Shown here: positions 15,267 to 23,499 of the stretch, in pieces | Position numbering within the stretch: the first letter of the stretch is position 1 | Layout of the letters: the number at the start of each line of letters is the position of its first letter | Origin: Nocardia lijiangensis NBRC 108240 | GTDB lineage: Bacteria; Actinomycetota; Actinomycetes; Mycobacteriales; Mycobacteriaceae | Direction of reading: 5' to 3' | Length of the DNA stretch: 40,760 bases | Assembly: GCF_001613045.1 (NCBI RefSeq) | Contig: NZ_BDBP01000094.1 | Coordinates: forward strand, 1 to 40,760 | Position numbers and translations under genes: made by a program | The notes under the pieces: generated by a model | Database searches by the model: none | What the model was told of the DNA's origin: nothing | The model's input: only the letters and a program-made list of their open reading frames with translations

Positions 15267-17563
15267 CCGGTCCCGACGAACGAACGACCGTCCGTAACCC
15301 TGCGATCGATCGTCGCGTGCGCGGCGAAGCCCTCGAACGAGGCGCCGCCGGGCTGGATGTCGCAGCCCTGCTGGCGCGCACCGGCGCTGCGCCGAAGGGC
15401 GAATCCCGGCACGGCGCGCGATCGATGGACGCCGAGACAGCCGGAGGAAACGGCGCGACACCGCTGGGTGAAACCAGGCCCGCCGCACCACCCAGGGACG
15501 CCGAAGCATTGGCAGCGGCCGTGACCGCCGTGGCGAATAGATTCACCGAGACACCACTCGACGCCGACACCGACTTCTTCGACGCGGGCGGAACATCGCT
15601 CGCGGCAGTGGAATTCGTCGCGGCGCTGGCGCGGGAACTGGATATCCACCTGGATCTCGACACCGTGTTCTTCGACGCGCGCCCGCGCAGGCTGGCGCAG
15701 CGCTGGCTGGCCGACCACCCGGAATCCGCACCGCGGCAACCGGAGGCCGAGCCCGATACCGACGACCTCGCCCAGCTCTTCGCCGATCTCGCGGGCGCCG
15801 ACCGGTTGCCGCTGGTGGCGGCGCCGGAGCGGGTCGCACCGCGCCGCATTCTGCTGACCGGAGCGACCGGGTTCCTCGGCAGTCACCTGCTGCTGGATCT
15901 GTTGCGGCACAGCCAAGCTCACGTGGTGTGCCTGGTCCGCGCCGACGACGACCACGCCGCCGCCCGGCGGTTGGAGGATGCCGTGCGGCGTTTCGCGCTG
16001 CCCTGGTCGCGGGAGGTTCTGCGGCGGGTGACCCCGCTGGCGGGCGATCTGCGCGAACCCCGGCTCGGCCTGTCCGACGAGCGATGGAAAACCCTTGCCG
16101 CGGACGTGGATTCGATCGTCAACGCGGGCGCCGCCGTGGATTTCCTGCGCGGCTATCCGTCGCTGCGCCGGACCAACGTGCTCGGACCGCTGACCCTCGC
16201 GGAACTCGCCTGCACCGACCGGCCCAAACCGGTGCACCACATCTCCTCGCTGGCGGTGTTCAACGGTACGGACGCGGCCACCCTGGGCGAGGACGACCCG
16301 ACCGCCCACGTCGCCGCCCTGCCCATCGGATACGACCGATCCAAATGGGCCGGCGAGGCCGTGCTGCGCCGGGCAGGCGAACACGGACTCGTGGTGACCA
16401 TCCTTCGCCCCGGCGGCATCGGCAGCCATCCGGAGACCGGCGCCCACAACCCGCGCGACCTCAACGCCGGAATCACCGCGGCGCTGATGCGCTTCCGCAC
16501 CGCGCCGGGCTTCCGGTACCTCAACGCCGCGCCGGTGGATTGGGTCAGCCGGGTGGCCGCGGAGATCGTCGGCACCCCCGGCGCCTGGGGCCACACCTAT
16601 CACCTCACGGGAGCGCCCACCTCCCTCGATCAGGTGGTCGCCGAAACCACGCTGGGCGGCATGGGTATTCGCGTGCAGCACTGGGAGCAGTGGTGCGACG
16701 ACGTGGTCCGCGCGATCCGCGAAGAACCGGTACCGGAACTGGAATCGCTGGCGCAGGTCCTGCAAAGCCCCGTCGCGCGGCGTCAGCTGGCGGCGATGGT
16801 GACCGCGCCGCCCGCATCGGCCGCCCGCACCGAGGCCTTCGTCGCCGCCAACGGCCTGCCCGCGCCCACCACATCCGGTCCGGCGGCGCGCAGCCGGATG
16901 CTCGCGGCCATGGCGGGTCTCGGACCGCAGCCGGGTGATCAGCCCTACCTGCGGTTCGACGAAACACTCGCCGGGACGGTCGGCCCGATCGGCGAAAGCG
17001 CAGACACCCCGTGCGATCTGCGGCTGACCTTGTCCGTCGCGAGCAGCGCACAGGTGTTCACCGCGCGCACACTCGACGTCAGCGGCGAGCTCACCTGCGC
17101 TCGGGTGCACGACGAGCCGCTCACCGTCGAGGGCACGGCCACGGTCCGGCCGCACGACGGGATTCCGCTGCGCCACGAAATGCGGCATCCGATCATGCAT
17201 TACCAACTGACGCTGCGTGATTCGTCCGGCGGCGTGTGGTGGCTGGAAGGATACAAGTTCGCCGCGGCGCGCCGGCGGATCGTCCGGCAGCTCGGCACCC
17301 AGGTGATCGAGATCGGACGCGCAGGGGAGCCCGCGTCGTACACGGGCGAAGTCGCCGTGCCCATGCACACCTACCTACCCGACCAGATCGACGGCATCCG
17401 GATCGATCCGCGACTGCCCGAACGACAGCAACGCCTGGCGAAACTGTTGTGGCTCAGCTGGTTCGGCGGCCAGCTCGGCAAGGGCCTGCTGGAACCGATA
17501 CTGCGGGTCGGGGTCGATCTGCTGGATCTGCGCCGGGCCGCGCGTAAGGAGCACCGCCGATGA
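15263..17563 (+). CDS. ACP-thioester reductase with an extra C-terminal domain
   Basis: 766 residues. The GTG at 15263 overlaps the previous stop and follows GAGGAAGGAA, which fixes the start. Residues 1-75 look disordered. Residues 77-160 form a carrier domain (DAGGTSL, Ser112). Residues 190-490 are an extended SDR thioester reductase (TGATGFLG 199-206, HISS, YDRSK with Tyr357 and Lys361). Residues 560-766 (YLRFDETLAG..., MHYQLTLRDSSGG, WWLEGYKF) resemble the linker domain between GMC oxidoreductase and alpha/beta hydrolase in fused cholesterol-oxidase-like proteins; I recognise this by pattern only. The carrier is the natural acceptor for the glyceryl unit made by the upstream FkbH domain. 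The reductase would release the product as aldehyde or alcohol, consistent with the missing thioesterase. Confidence 0.9.
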   Translation: MTGPDERTTVRNPAIDRRVRGEALERGAAGLDVAALLARTGAAPKGESRHGARSMDAETAGGNGATPLGETRPAAPPRDAEALAAAVTAVANRFTETPLDADTDFFDAGGTSLAAVEFVAALARELDIHLDLDTVFFDARPRRLAQRWLADHPESAPRQPEAEPDTDDLAQLFADLAGADRLPLVAAPERVAPRRILLTGATGFLGSHLLLDLLRHSQAHVVCLVRADDDHAAARRLEDAVRRFALPWSREVLRRVTPLAGDLREPRLGLSDERWKTLAADVDSIVNAGAAVDFLRGYPSLRRTNVLGPLTLAELACTDRPKPVHHISSLAVFNGTDAATLGEDDPTAHVAALPIGYDRSKWAGEAVLRRAGEHGLVVTILRPGGIGSHPETGAHNPRDLNAGITAALMRFRTAPGFRYLNAAPVDWVSRVAAEIVGTPGAWGHTYHLTGAPTSLDQVVAETTLGGMGIRVQHWEQWCDDVVRAIREEPVPELESLAQVLQSPVARRQLAAMVTAPPASAARTEAFVAANGLPAPTTSGPAARSRMLAAMAGLGPQPGDQPYLRFDETLAGTVGPIGESADTPCDLRLTLSVASSAQVFTARTLDVSGELTCARVHDEPLTVEGTATVRPHDGIPLRHEMRHPIMHYQLTLRDSSGGVWWLEGYKFAAARRRIVRQLGTQVIEIGRAGEPASYTGEVAVPMHTYLPDQIDGIRIDPRLPERQQRLAKLLWLSWFGGQLGKGLLEPILRVGVDLLDLRRAARKEHRR

Positions 17564-18657
17564 CCGAGCTACTACCCACCGCACCGGAACTCGATGCCGC
17601 AGAGGTGATTTCCTTCCGCACCGCCGACGGCGTCGACCTCGCCTTGCGCCGGGTGGGGCCCGCCGACGGTCCCGCCGTGCTGCTGGTACACGGGCACGGC
17701 GTGTCGTCGGAGATGTTCGCACTCCCCGAGATTCGAAACGTCACCGACGTGTTGGCCGATGCGGGCTACCAATCGTGGCTGCTGGACTGGCGCGGCAGTT
17801 GCCGCCTGCCGTACAACGAATCCGGCCTGCCCTACACCCTCGACGACGTCGCGCTCTACGACCTGCCCACGGCGGTCGCGCAGATCAGAGAGCGCATCGG
17901 AGACCGTCCGCTGTTCGTCGTCGCGCACTGCATCGGGGCGCTGGCCCTCGCGCTGAGCACGACGGCCGGGCTGCTGCCCGGGCTGGCGGGCGTGGTGGCC
18001 CAGGGCGTCTTCCTGACGCCCAAGGTCAGCACGTCGGCGCGCGTGCGCGTGCTGCTCGGCAGCGAACTGCTCGGCTCGCGCGTCAGCCATATCGAATCCG
18101 ACTTCCGCAAGGTGGGGCTCTGGTCCCGGCGCACCTTGCTGTACGCCGCGCTGTCACGCAAAGGCGACTGCCCGGACCCGACCTGCCGCATGGTCCATCA
18201 CGGCTGGGGGATGGGCGCCAAGCTGTTCGAGCACGACCATCTGGATGCGCGCACCCATGATCGCCTGGCCGAATTGTTCGGCGCGATACCGCTTTCGGTG
18301 TTGCCGCACCTGCGGCAGATGGAATTGGCGCACGCCGTGGTCCGGTGGAACGTCGACGACGAGCGCTACCGCGCGCTGCCGGAGAACGCGCTCGACCACG
18401 CCGATCGCATCGACTGCCCCGTGTTGCTGCTGTCGGGCAGCCGCAACGAGGCGTGGCTCGATTCGAACAAGCTGTGCTACGAGGTGCTTTCGGCGCGCAA
18501 CCCGGGAATCGACGTCCGGTACACCGAAATTCCCTCCTACGGCCACCTCGACACGTTCATCGGCCGCGGCGCGGCGCTGGACGTGTTCGGCCACCTCGTC
18601 GATTTCTTCGACGAGATTCAGCTCGGTTGGCGTAGCGGCAGGCCGGCGGTCCGGTAG
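17560..18657 (+). CDS. Alpha/beta hydrolase with cysteine nucleophile
   Basis: 365 residues. The ATG overlaps the upstream stop (ATGA) after AAGGAG, so it belongs to the synthase operon. The fold is clear: the oxyanion region VLLVHGHGVSSEMF, the nucleophile elbow VVAHCIGAL with Cys124 in place of the usual serine, and the histidine loop SYGHLDTF. The acid loop reads SGSRNEAWLD, with Asn where Asp is common. The sequence resembles the hydrolase part of GMC oxidoreductase/hydrolase fusions. The preceding gene ends in the matching linker domain, so the two probably contact each other. A cysteine nucleophile suits acyl transfer or lactone/ester chemistry as well as hydrolysis. The gene overlaps the opposing oxidoreductase gene by 40 bases at its 3' end. 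Confidence 0.85.
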   Translation: MTELLPTAPELDAAEVISFRTADGVDLALRRVGPADGPAVLLVHGHGVSSEMFALPEIRNVTDVLADAGYQSWLLDWRGSCRLPYNESGLPYTLDDVALYDLPTAVAQIRERIGDRPLFVVAHCIGALALALSTTAGLLPGLAGVVAQGVFLTPKVSTSARVRVLLGSELLGSRVSHIESDFRKVGLWSRRTLLYAALSRKGDCPDPTCRMVHHGWGMGAKLFEHDHLDARTHDRLAELFGAIPLSVLPHLRQMELAHAVVRWNVDDERYRALPENALDHADRIDCPVLLLSGSRNEAWLDSNKLCYEVLSARNPGIDVRYTEIPSYGHLDTFIGRGAALDVFGHLVDFFDEIQLGWRSGRPAVR

Positions 18658-19619
18658 ATGGCATCGATGACGGTCATGGTGGCGACGGCGTCGCCCGGCG
18701 CGGTGGGCACCGGCTCGCCGCGCAGCACCGCGGCGGCGAAGGCGTCGAGTTGATAGTCGTAGGAGGTCCGATGGGTGAACCGCCGCACCCGCCTGCCGTC
18801 CTCCGAGCGGACCGACAGCACATGCCCCAGATGCGGCAGCACCGGATTGACCAGCCGCATCCGGCCGCGTTCCCCGACGACGGTCGCGCCGACGCGCAGC
18901 ACGTCGGCCGACCATATCGAGCACCGGATGCGACCGGTGTGCCCGGACGGGAAGCGCAGGTCGGCGGTCATCGCCCGGTCGATCCGCGCTTCGCGCAGCT
19001 TCGCCCGTGCCGCGACCACCTCCGGGTTCTCGCCGCCCAGCACACGGGCCATGTGCACGGCGTAGCAGCCCGCGTCCATCAGCGCGCCGCCCGCGAGGCC
19101 GTAGTCGTAGCGGATGTCGGAGAACTTCGGCAGGGGAAAACTCAGCGCGGCCTCCACCCGCAGCAGCGTCCCCAATTCGCCGGACGCGACGACCTGTTCG
19201 GCGGCCGCCATCAGCGGGTGGTATCGGTAGTGGAACGCCTCCATCACGACCCGATCGGAATCGCTTGCCAGCGCAGCGATCTCACGCGCTTCGGCGGCGT
19301 TGGCGGTGAAGGGTTTCTCGCACAGCACATGTTTTCCGGCCTGCACTGCGGCGCGGGTCCAGCGGCCGTGCAGGCCGTTCGGCAGTGGGATGTAGACCGC
19401 GTCGAGATCGGGCGCATCGATCAGCGCCTGATAGCTGTCGTAGACCTGCGGAATGCCGTGTTTGCGGGCGAATCCCTCCGCGCGCGACCGATCCCGGGCC
19501 GCCACCGCGGCGACGACGACCTCCGGACTCCGCTTCGCCGGCGCGATCAGGGAGGCGGGCGCGATGCGGGCCGCGCCGAGAATGCCGATGCGGAGCGCGG
19601 AGCGCAGGTCGTCGGTCAC
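18618..19619 (-). CDS. Gfo/Idh/MocA-family NAD(P)-dependent oxidoreductase
   Basis: 333 residues. The Rossmann start is RIGILGAARIAPASL, followed by YDSYQALIDAPDLDAVYIPLPNGLH and the catalytic-lysine motif CEKPF near residue 101-105. The C-terminal Gfo/Idh sheet domain has SDIRYDYGLAGGALMDAGCYAVHM. The family oxidises or reduces sugars, inositols and some aldehydes. It reads against its neighbours and overlaps the hydrolase gene tail to tail. The GTG start lacks a Shine-Dalgarno sequence but has TAGTGT six bases upstream, the pattern of a leaderless transcript. It may prepare a nucleotide-sugar or reduce a released aldehyde for the lipid pathway, or be unrelated. Confidence 0.9.
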   Translation of the reverse strand: MTDDLRSALRIGILGAARIAPASLIAPAKRSPEVVVAAVAARDRSRAEGFARKHGIPQVYDSYQALIDAPDLDAVYIPLPNGLHGRWTRAAVQAGKHVLCEKPFTANAAEAREIAALASDSDRVVMEAFHYRYHPLMAAAEQVVASGELGTLLRVEAALSFPLPKFSDIRYDYGLAGGALMDAGCYAVHMARVLGGENPEVVAARAKLREARIDRAMTADLRFPSGHTGRIRCSIWSADVLRVGATVVGERGRMRLVNPVLPHLGHVLSVRSEDGRRVRRFTHRTSYDYQLDAFAAAVLRGEPVPTAPGDAVATMTVIDAIYRTAGLPLRQPS

Positions 19620-19625
19620 CAGCAG

Positions 19626-19631
19626 ACACTA
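19626..19631 (-). promoter_or_regulatory. Candidate -10 box of a leaderless transcript (oxidoreductase gene)
   Basis: On the minus strand TAGTGT fits the actinobacterial TANNNT -10 element. It is followed by six bases and then the GTG start of the Gfo/Idh/MocA gene. This spacing places the transcription start on or next to the start codon, and no ribosome site is visible. No convincing -35 box was found, as is common for leaderless actinobacterial genes. Confidence 0.4.
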
Positions 19632-19726
19632 ACATCGGCACCGCACCGCGGCCGCCGCGCTCCAGCGGCCGGACCGATCCCGCAGGCGGATGTAATGACA
19701 GCAGATCACGAACGGAAGTCGAGAGT

Positions 19727-21016
19727 ATGCGTATCGCGTTGTTGACGGCGGGAACCCGGGGCGATCACCAGCCGTATCTGGCACTGGCCGACGAATTGCG
19801 TTCGCGCGGGCACGATGTCGAGATGACCGCCACCGAGAACTACGCCGAGGTGGTGCGGCGCTCGGGATTCGAGCCGCACGTCATCCCGTTCAACTCCGCG
19901 GAACTGCTGGAATCGCCCGCCGCCAAACGCGCGCTCTCCTCCGGCAAGACGCTGCCGTTCGTCCGGATCATGCTGGACACGGTCAAGATCATGGCGGGCG
20001 AGCGCGGGGAGCGGATGCACGAGGCGCTCAGCGGCGCGTGCGAATCGGCCGAGGTGATCGTGTCGTGCGCCTCGACCCTGCCCTGGGCGATGGAGCGCGC
20101 GGAGAAGACCGGGCAGACCGTGGTGGGCTGTCTGCCGTATCCGTTGGAGCGCACCGCGGAGTTCCCGTCCTCGTTCATGGTCAAGCACATGATCTCGTCG
20201 CGGTGGCTGCGGCTGGCCAGCTACTCGGCCTTCGAAATGGCGTACGGCGTGGCCTATCGCCGGGTGGATCGGCGGGTGCGCGCGATGATGGAATTGCCCG
20301 GCAAGCCGCGGAATCCGTTCCGGCGCATGCGCGAGGACGGTATTCCGCTGGTGCACATGGTGAGTCCGGTGTTGTTGCCGAAACCGGCCGACTGGCCGGA
20401 CCGTTCGACCGTTGTCGGCGCGCCGATCATGCCCGCGCGGCAGCGCGAGGCTTGGGGTGAGGCGGTGGTCGATCCGGCGCTGGCCGCATGGCTCGACGAG
20501 GGTGAGCCGCCGATCTACTTCTGCATGACCGGCATGCCAATCCTCGATCCCGCCGGTTGCTGCGAGCTGATCGCCGCCGTGTGCCGCAGGCTGGGGGCCC
20601 GCGCCCTGGTGACCGTGCGCGGGGAGGGATTTCCCCGCGGCATCGGATACGACGGGAAGTTGTTCGTTCTGGATTCGTTCGACTACGACCGCGTCCTGCC
20701 GCGGTGCCGCGCGGTCGTGCACCACGGCGGCAGCGGCAATACCCACGATGTACTGCGCGCGGGCCTGCCCGCGGTGGTGATCGGCGTGCACAGCGACCAG
20801 TTCTTCTACGGCTGGCGGATCGCGTCGCTCGGCATCGGGGCCGACTTCCCGTATCCGTCCCTGACCGAGGACCGGCTGCACGATGCGCTGGTCCAGGCGT
20901 TGACACCCGAGGCGAGCCAGCGGGCGAAGGAGCTCGGCCGCATCGTCTCCGCCGAGAACGGGGTCAGCGCCACGGCGGACGCGGTGGAACGCCTGGTCGT
21001 CTCGGCGTCGGCCTGA
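19727..21016 (+). CDS. GT1/GT28-type glycosyltransferase
   Basis: 429 residues. The N-terminal domain starts MRIALLTAGTRGDHQPYLAL, the UGT/MGT acceptor-domain signature. The C-terminal nucleotide-sugar site is HHGGSGNTHDVLRAGLPAVV (about 332-351), followed by HSDQFFYGWRI. This places it with the macrolide/sterol/glycopeptide glycosyltransferase superfamily that glycosylates lipids and polyketides. The ATG at 19727 is preferred over upstream in-frame codons because the fold begins there and an A/G-rich stretch precedes it. It is followed after 15 bases by the second glycosyltransferase. Its position behind a lipid synthase suggests that it glycosylates that product; donor and acceptor are unknown. 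Confidence 0.92.
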   Translation: MRIALLTAGTRGDHQPYLALADELRSRGHDVEMTATENYAEVVRRSGFEPHVIPFNSAELLESPAAKRALSSGKTLPFVRIMLDTVKIMAGERGERMHEALSGACESAEVIVSCASTLPWAMERAEKTGQTVVGCLPYPLERTAEFPSSFMVKHMISSRWLRLASYSAFEMAYGVAYRRVDRRVRAMMELPGKPRNPFRRMREDGIPLVHMVSPVLLPKPADWPDRSTVVGAPIMPARQREAWGEAVVDPALAAWLDEGEPPIYFCMTGMPILDPAGCCELIAAVCRRLGARALVTVRGEGFPRGIGYDGKLFVLDSFDYDRVLPRCRAVVHHGGSGNTHDVLRAGLPAVVIGVHSDQFFYGWRIASLGIGADFPYPSLTEDRLHDALVQALTPEASQRAKELGRIVSAENGVSATADAVERLVVSASA

Positions 21017-21031
21017 GCCGGGGTCGATTCC

Positions 21032-22294
21032 GTGCACGTCGCGCTCTTCACCGATTTCCACCCGGCCACCCTGGGCGGTGTCCAAACCGCGATGCGGTCG
21101 CTGTGCGACGGCCTGCGGCGGCTCGGTCATCGGGTGACCGTATTCTGTCCTCCCGCACCGGGTTCCGTGTCCTCGGACGCCGATACGGTGGTGCTGGGCG
21201 CGCTGTCGTTCGCGATGTCGAACGGGCTGCCGGTCGTCCTTCCGACCCGGGCCAATCAACGCAGGATCGATGCCGCGTTCGCCGAACGCGGCCCGATCGA
21301 CATCGTGCACGCGCTGACGACCTACGGGTGCGGGATCTCCGGCGCACGCGCCGCACGCAGGCACGGCATCCCGATCGTCCAGACCATGCAGAGCCGCGAC
21401 GACACGGTCATCGAGCAGTACTCGCCCGCGCCGTACCTGTCCGCGTTGATCATGCGGTGGGCGCACGGGTGGTTCGTGCCGTTGCGCGGACGACCGGTGT
21501 TCGACGGTGACGGCCGCGTCGCCCGGCTCGCCTGGCGTCCACTGGTCGCACAGGCCCAGGCTGCCGATCGGGTGATCGTGCCGACCCGGCACTTCGCCCG
21601 CCGCGTGGCCGACCACGGCGTGGACCGGCCGATTCACGTGGTGTCCAACGGAATCGACGACGCACTGCTCGACCGCGTCCGCGCCGAGGACGGCGCGACG
21701 GCGAACGCGGACACACCCCTGCGGGCACTGTGGTGCGGTCGCCTCTCGGCCGAGAAACGTCCGCTCGAGGCAATCGAGGTGGTCCGCTTGGTCGAAGAGT
21801 GCACGCTGGACGTCTACGGCAGCGGTCCACTGGCCGATCGGGCCCGCGCGGCGGTCGCCGAGCCGGATCTCGGCCGTCGCGTGCGCCTGCACGGCGAGGT
21901 CGGTCAGGCCGACTGCCTGCGCGCCATGCGCACCCACGACGTACTGCTGCTCACCTCCGACTGCGATACCCAGGGCATGGTGCTGCTGGAGGCGATGGCG
22001 ATGGGTCTGCCCGTCGTGTACTGCGATCCCGAACTCTCCGAAACCGTGCCCGCCGAGGGCGGCGTCCGCGCCCCCGACCGGTCGGTGCGATCGCTGGCCG
22101 CCGTGCTGAAAGACCTCGCGCGCAACCCGGCTCGCCTGCACACCATGCGCGGCGCGCTCGCGGCGCACGCCGACGAACCGCGCCAATCGCGGCACATCAC
22201 CGCGATCCTGGCGGTCTACGCCGAAGCGCTCGCCGCCCCGGAGACCGGCGGGGGAGCGGTCAGAGTTCGGCGGGGCGGCAGGCCGCAGCGATGA
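21032..22294 (+). CDS. GT4-family glycosyltransferase
   Basis: 420 residues, GTG start 15 bases after the previous stop, so probably translationally coupled. The N-terminus MHVALFTDFHPATLGGVQTA has the GGV loop of GT4 enzymes. WCGRLSAEKRPLEAIEVV (near 234) and the terminal site SDCDTQGMVLLEAMAMGLP (about 309-327) follow. In that motif the first Glu of the usual E-x7-E pair is replaced by Asp, as in some GT4 subgroups. Related enzymes mannosylate lipids such as phosphatidylinositol in mycolic-acid bacteria. Together with the GT1-type partner it could build a disaccharide on the predicted acylglycerol. Confidence 0.92.
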   Translation: MHVALFTDFHPATLGGVQTAMRSLCDGLRRLGHRVTVFCPPAPGSVSSDADTVVLGALSFAMSNGLPVVLPTRANQRRIDAAFAERGPIDIVHALTTYGCGISGARAARRHGIPIVQTMQSRDDTVIEQYSPAPYLSALIMRWAHGWFVPLRGRPVFDGDGRVARLAWRPLVAQAQAADRVIVPTRHFARRVADHGVDRPIHVVSNGIDDALLDRVRAEDGATANADTPLRALWCGRLSAEKRPLEAIEVVRLVEECTLDVYGSGPLADRARAAVAEPDLGRRVRLHGEVGQADCLRAMRTHDVLLLTSDCDTQGMVLLEAMAMGLPVVYCDPELSETVPAEGGVRAPDRSVRSLAAVLKDLARNPARLHTMRGALAAHADEPRQSRHITAILAVYAEALAAPETGGGAVRVRRGGRPQR

Positions 22295-22382
22295 CGGCCA
22301 CGAGGTAGTGCTCGCGCTCCGAGCGGGTGACCGCCGAGCGCAGCGGTCCGATCAGCAACTCGCCGGGCGGCGTGCCGCTTTG
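22260..22382 (-). pseudogene. Fragment of an unidentified protein C-terminus
   Basis: A 40-codon open stretch on the minus strand ends at TGA 22260-22262 and reads GELLIGPLRSAVTRSEREHY, then LVAVIAAACRPAEL. It looks like the natural C-terminus of a helical protein. It has no start codon and is bounded upstream by an in-frame stop. It overlaps the end of the GT4 gene. I do not recognise the parent family, and chance coding appearance in GC-rich DNA is possible. Confidence 0.25.
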
Positions 22383-22451
22383 TCAGCCGGCACTCCTGCG
22401 CGGCCCCAACGCCCTGCACGTCGACTGGCTTCGATGACGAGGGGGAGAACT

Positions 22452-22733
22452 TCAGGATGCGAGAATCCTGGCCTTCTCGGCTTCGAACTCGGCGTCGGTC
22501 AGCACACCCTGCGCTCGGAGCTCGCCGAGTTCTTTCAACGCGGTGATCCGGTCCGTGCCAGCACCGCCGGCGGGTGCCTGCTGCGGTGCCGCGTACTGCG
22601 CCTGCTGGGCGTACTGTGCCTGCTCCTGCGCCGCCCAGCGCTCTCCCTGGCGTCGGGAAACGCGGTTGGAGACGGCGGTCGCGGTTCCGGCGACCATGGC
22701 GGTGCGGGCGACGCCGCGCAGCAGTCCGGGCAT
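22452..22733 (-). CDS. Small SHOCT-domain protein
   Basis: 93 residues. A short N-terminal helix (GLLRGVARTAMVAGTATAV) is followed by a Gln/Ala/Tyr-rich stretch (about 33-55). The C-terminus is a classic SHOCT motif, LKELGELRAQGVLTDAEFEA. AAGGAGAG precedes the ATG. It lies 17 bases downstream of the DUF6325 gene in the same direction; this pair recurs in actinobacteria. SHOCT domains are oligomerisation or interaction modules and the role is unknown. Confidence 0.85.
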   Translation of the reverse strand: MPGLLRGVARTAMVAGTATAVSNRVSRRQGERWAAQEQAQYAQQAQYAAPQQAPAGGAGTDRITALKELGELRAQGVLTDAEFEAEKARILAS

Positions 22734-22750
22734 GACGCTCTCCTTGTCTT

Positions 22751-23203
22751 CTAAGAACTTTCCGACTCGATCGCATCGAGGGAATCCAAGATGCTCTGCA
22801 CCGGGATGCGTCCGGCGGCCACGAGTTCGGCGCCGTTGTGACGCAACGCGGCCGCGAAAGGCGCCGCCCAGGTGTTCTCGTAGACCAGGATCGCGGCCGA
22901 CCGTCCCGGTTCGAGCGCCGCACCGGCTTCGCTGCGATCGGCGTCGTCGAGCAGGCCCGATCCCGCCTCCGCGAACAGGGTGATGTCGATCTCCCCTTCG
23001 AATCCCATATCGGCGATGTCGATTCCGGAAAGAGAACCGTCGACGTCTTTACGGACGAACGCCAGATCCAGCACTCGGACGATGCCGCGCTCGACGAGGT
23101 CGCGCAACAGGGGTAATGCCGAACCGTCCGGAGGTCGATCCGGAGGAAATTCGATGACGAGATAGTCGACGGGGCCGATCATGTCGAAATCGGTATCGGT
23201 CAC
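22751..23203 (-). CDS. DUF6325-family protein
   Basis: 150 residues starting at GTG 23203 with AGAGGGA upstream; in-frame codons further upstream were rejected because they lack similarity to the family start. The sequence MIGPVDYLVIEFP, then LPLLRDLVERGIVRVLDLAFV and YENTWAAPFAAALRHNGAEL, matches the small cytosolic family formerly grouped with DUF1269. No catalytic motif is apparent. First gene of a two-gene unit with the SHOCT protein, and divergent from the membrane protein at 23500. Function unknown. Confidence 0.82.
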   Translation of the reverse strand: MTDTDFDMIGPVDYLVIEFPPDRPPDGSALPLLRDLVERGIVRVLDLAFVRKDVDGSLSGIDIADMGFEGEIDITLFAEAGSGLLDDADRSEAGAALEPGRSAAILVYENTWAAPFAAALRHNGAELVAAGRIPVQSILDSLDAIESESS

Positions 23204-23499
23204 TGCATCCCTCTTTCCGTGACGAGAAAGAGACGGACCGCCGCGGCATGGATTTGCGCGACGGTAGCGCTGTTCCGGAAATCTACGCTCTACCGGCATC
23301 GCCGGTGTTAGCCTTGGTCATAGCGTACGCCGGTGCTCGGCAGTAGTCGCGAAAATCTGCAATCAGGGATGGGCCCGCACGGCCGCACCCTTTGTTCGAC
23401 GTGATGTGGATCGGTTCAGCCCCTGAAGGGAGGGCCGATGTCGGCGAATTCCGGTGTCGTCGCACAGCCCGAATCCTTTTCTGGAGTGAGGGATACCCG

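Noticed and set aside
10812..15509. Very long open frame (about 1565 codons) on the minus strand opposite the megasynthase
   Set aside because: It is an antisense shadow of GC-rich coding DNA: arginine-, glutamine- and histidine-rich, with no domain pattern, while the plus strand has continuous recognisable domains.
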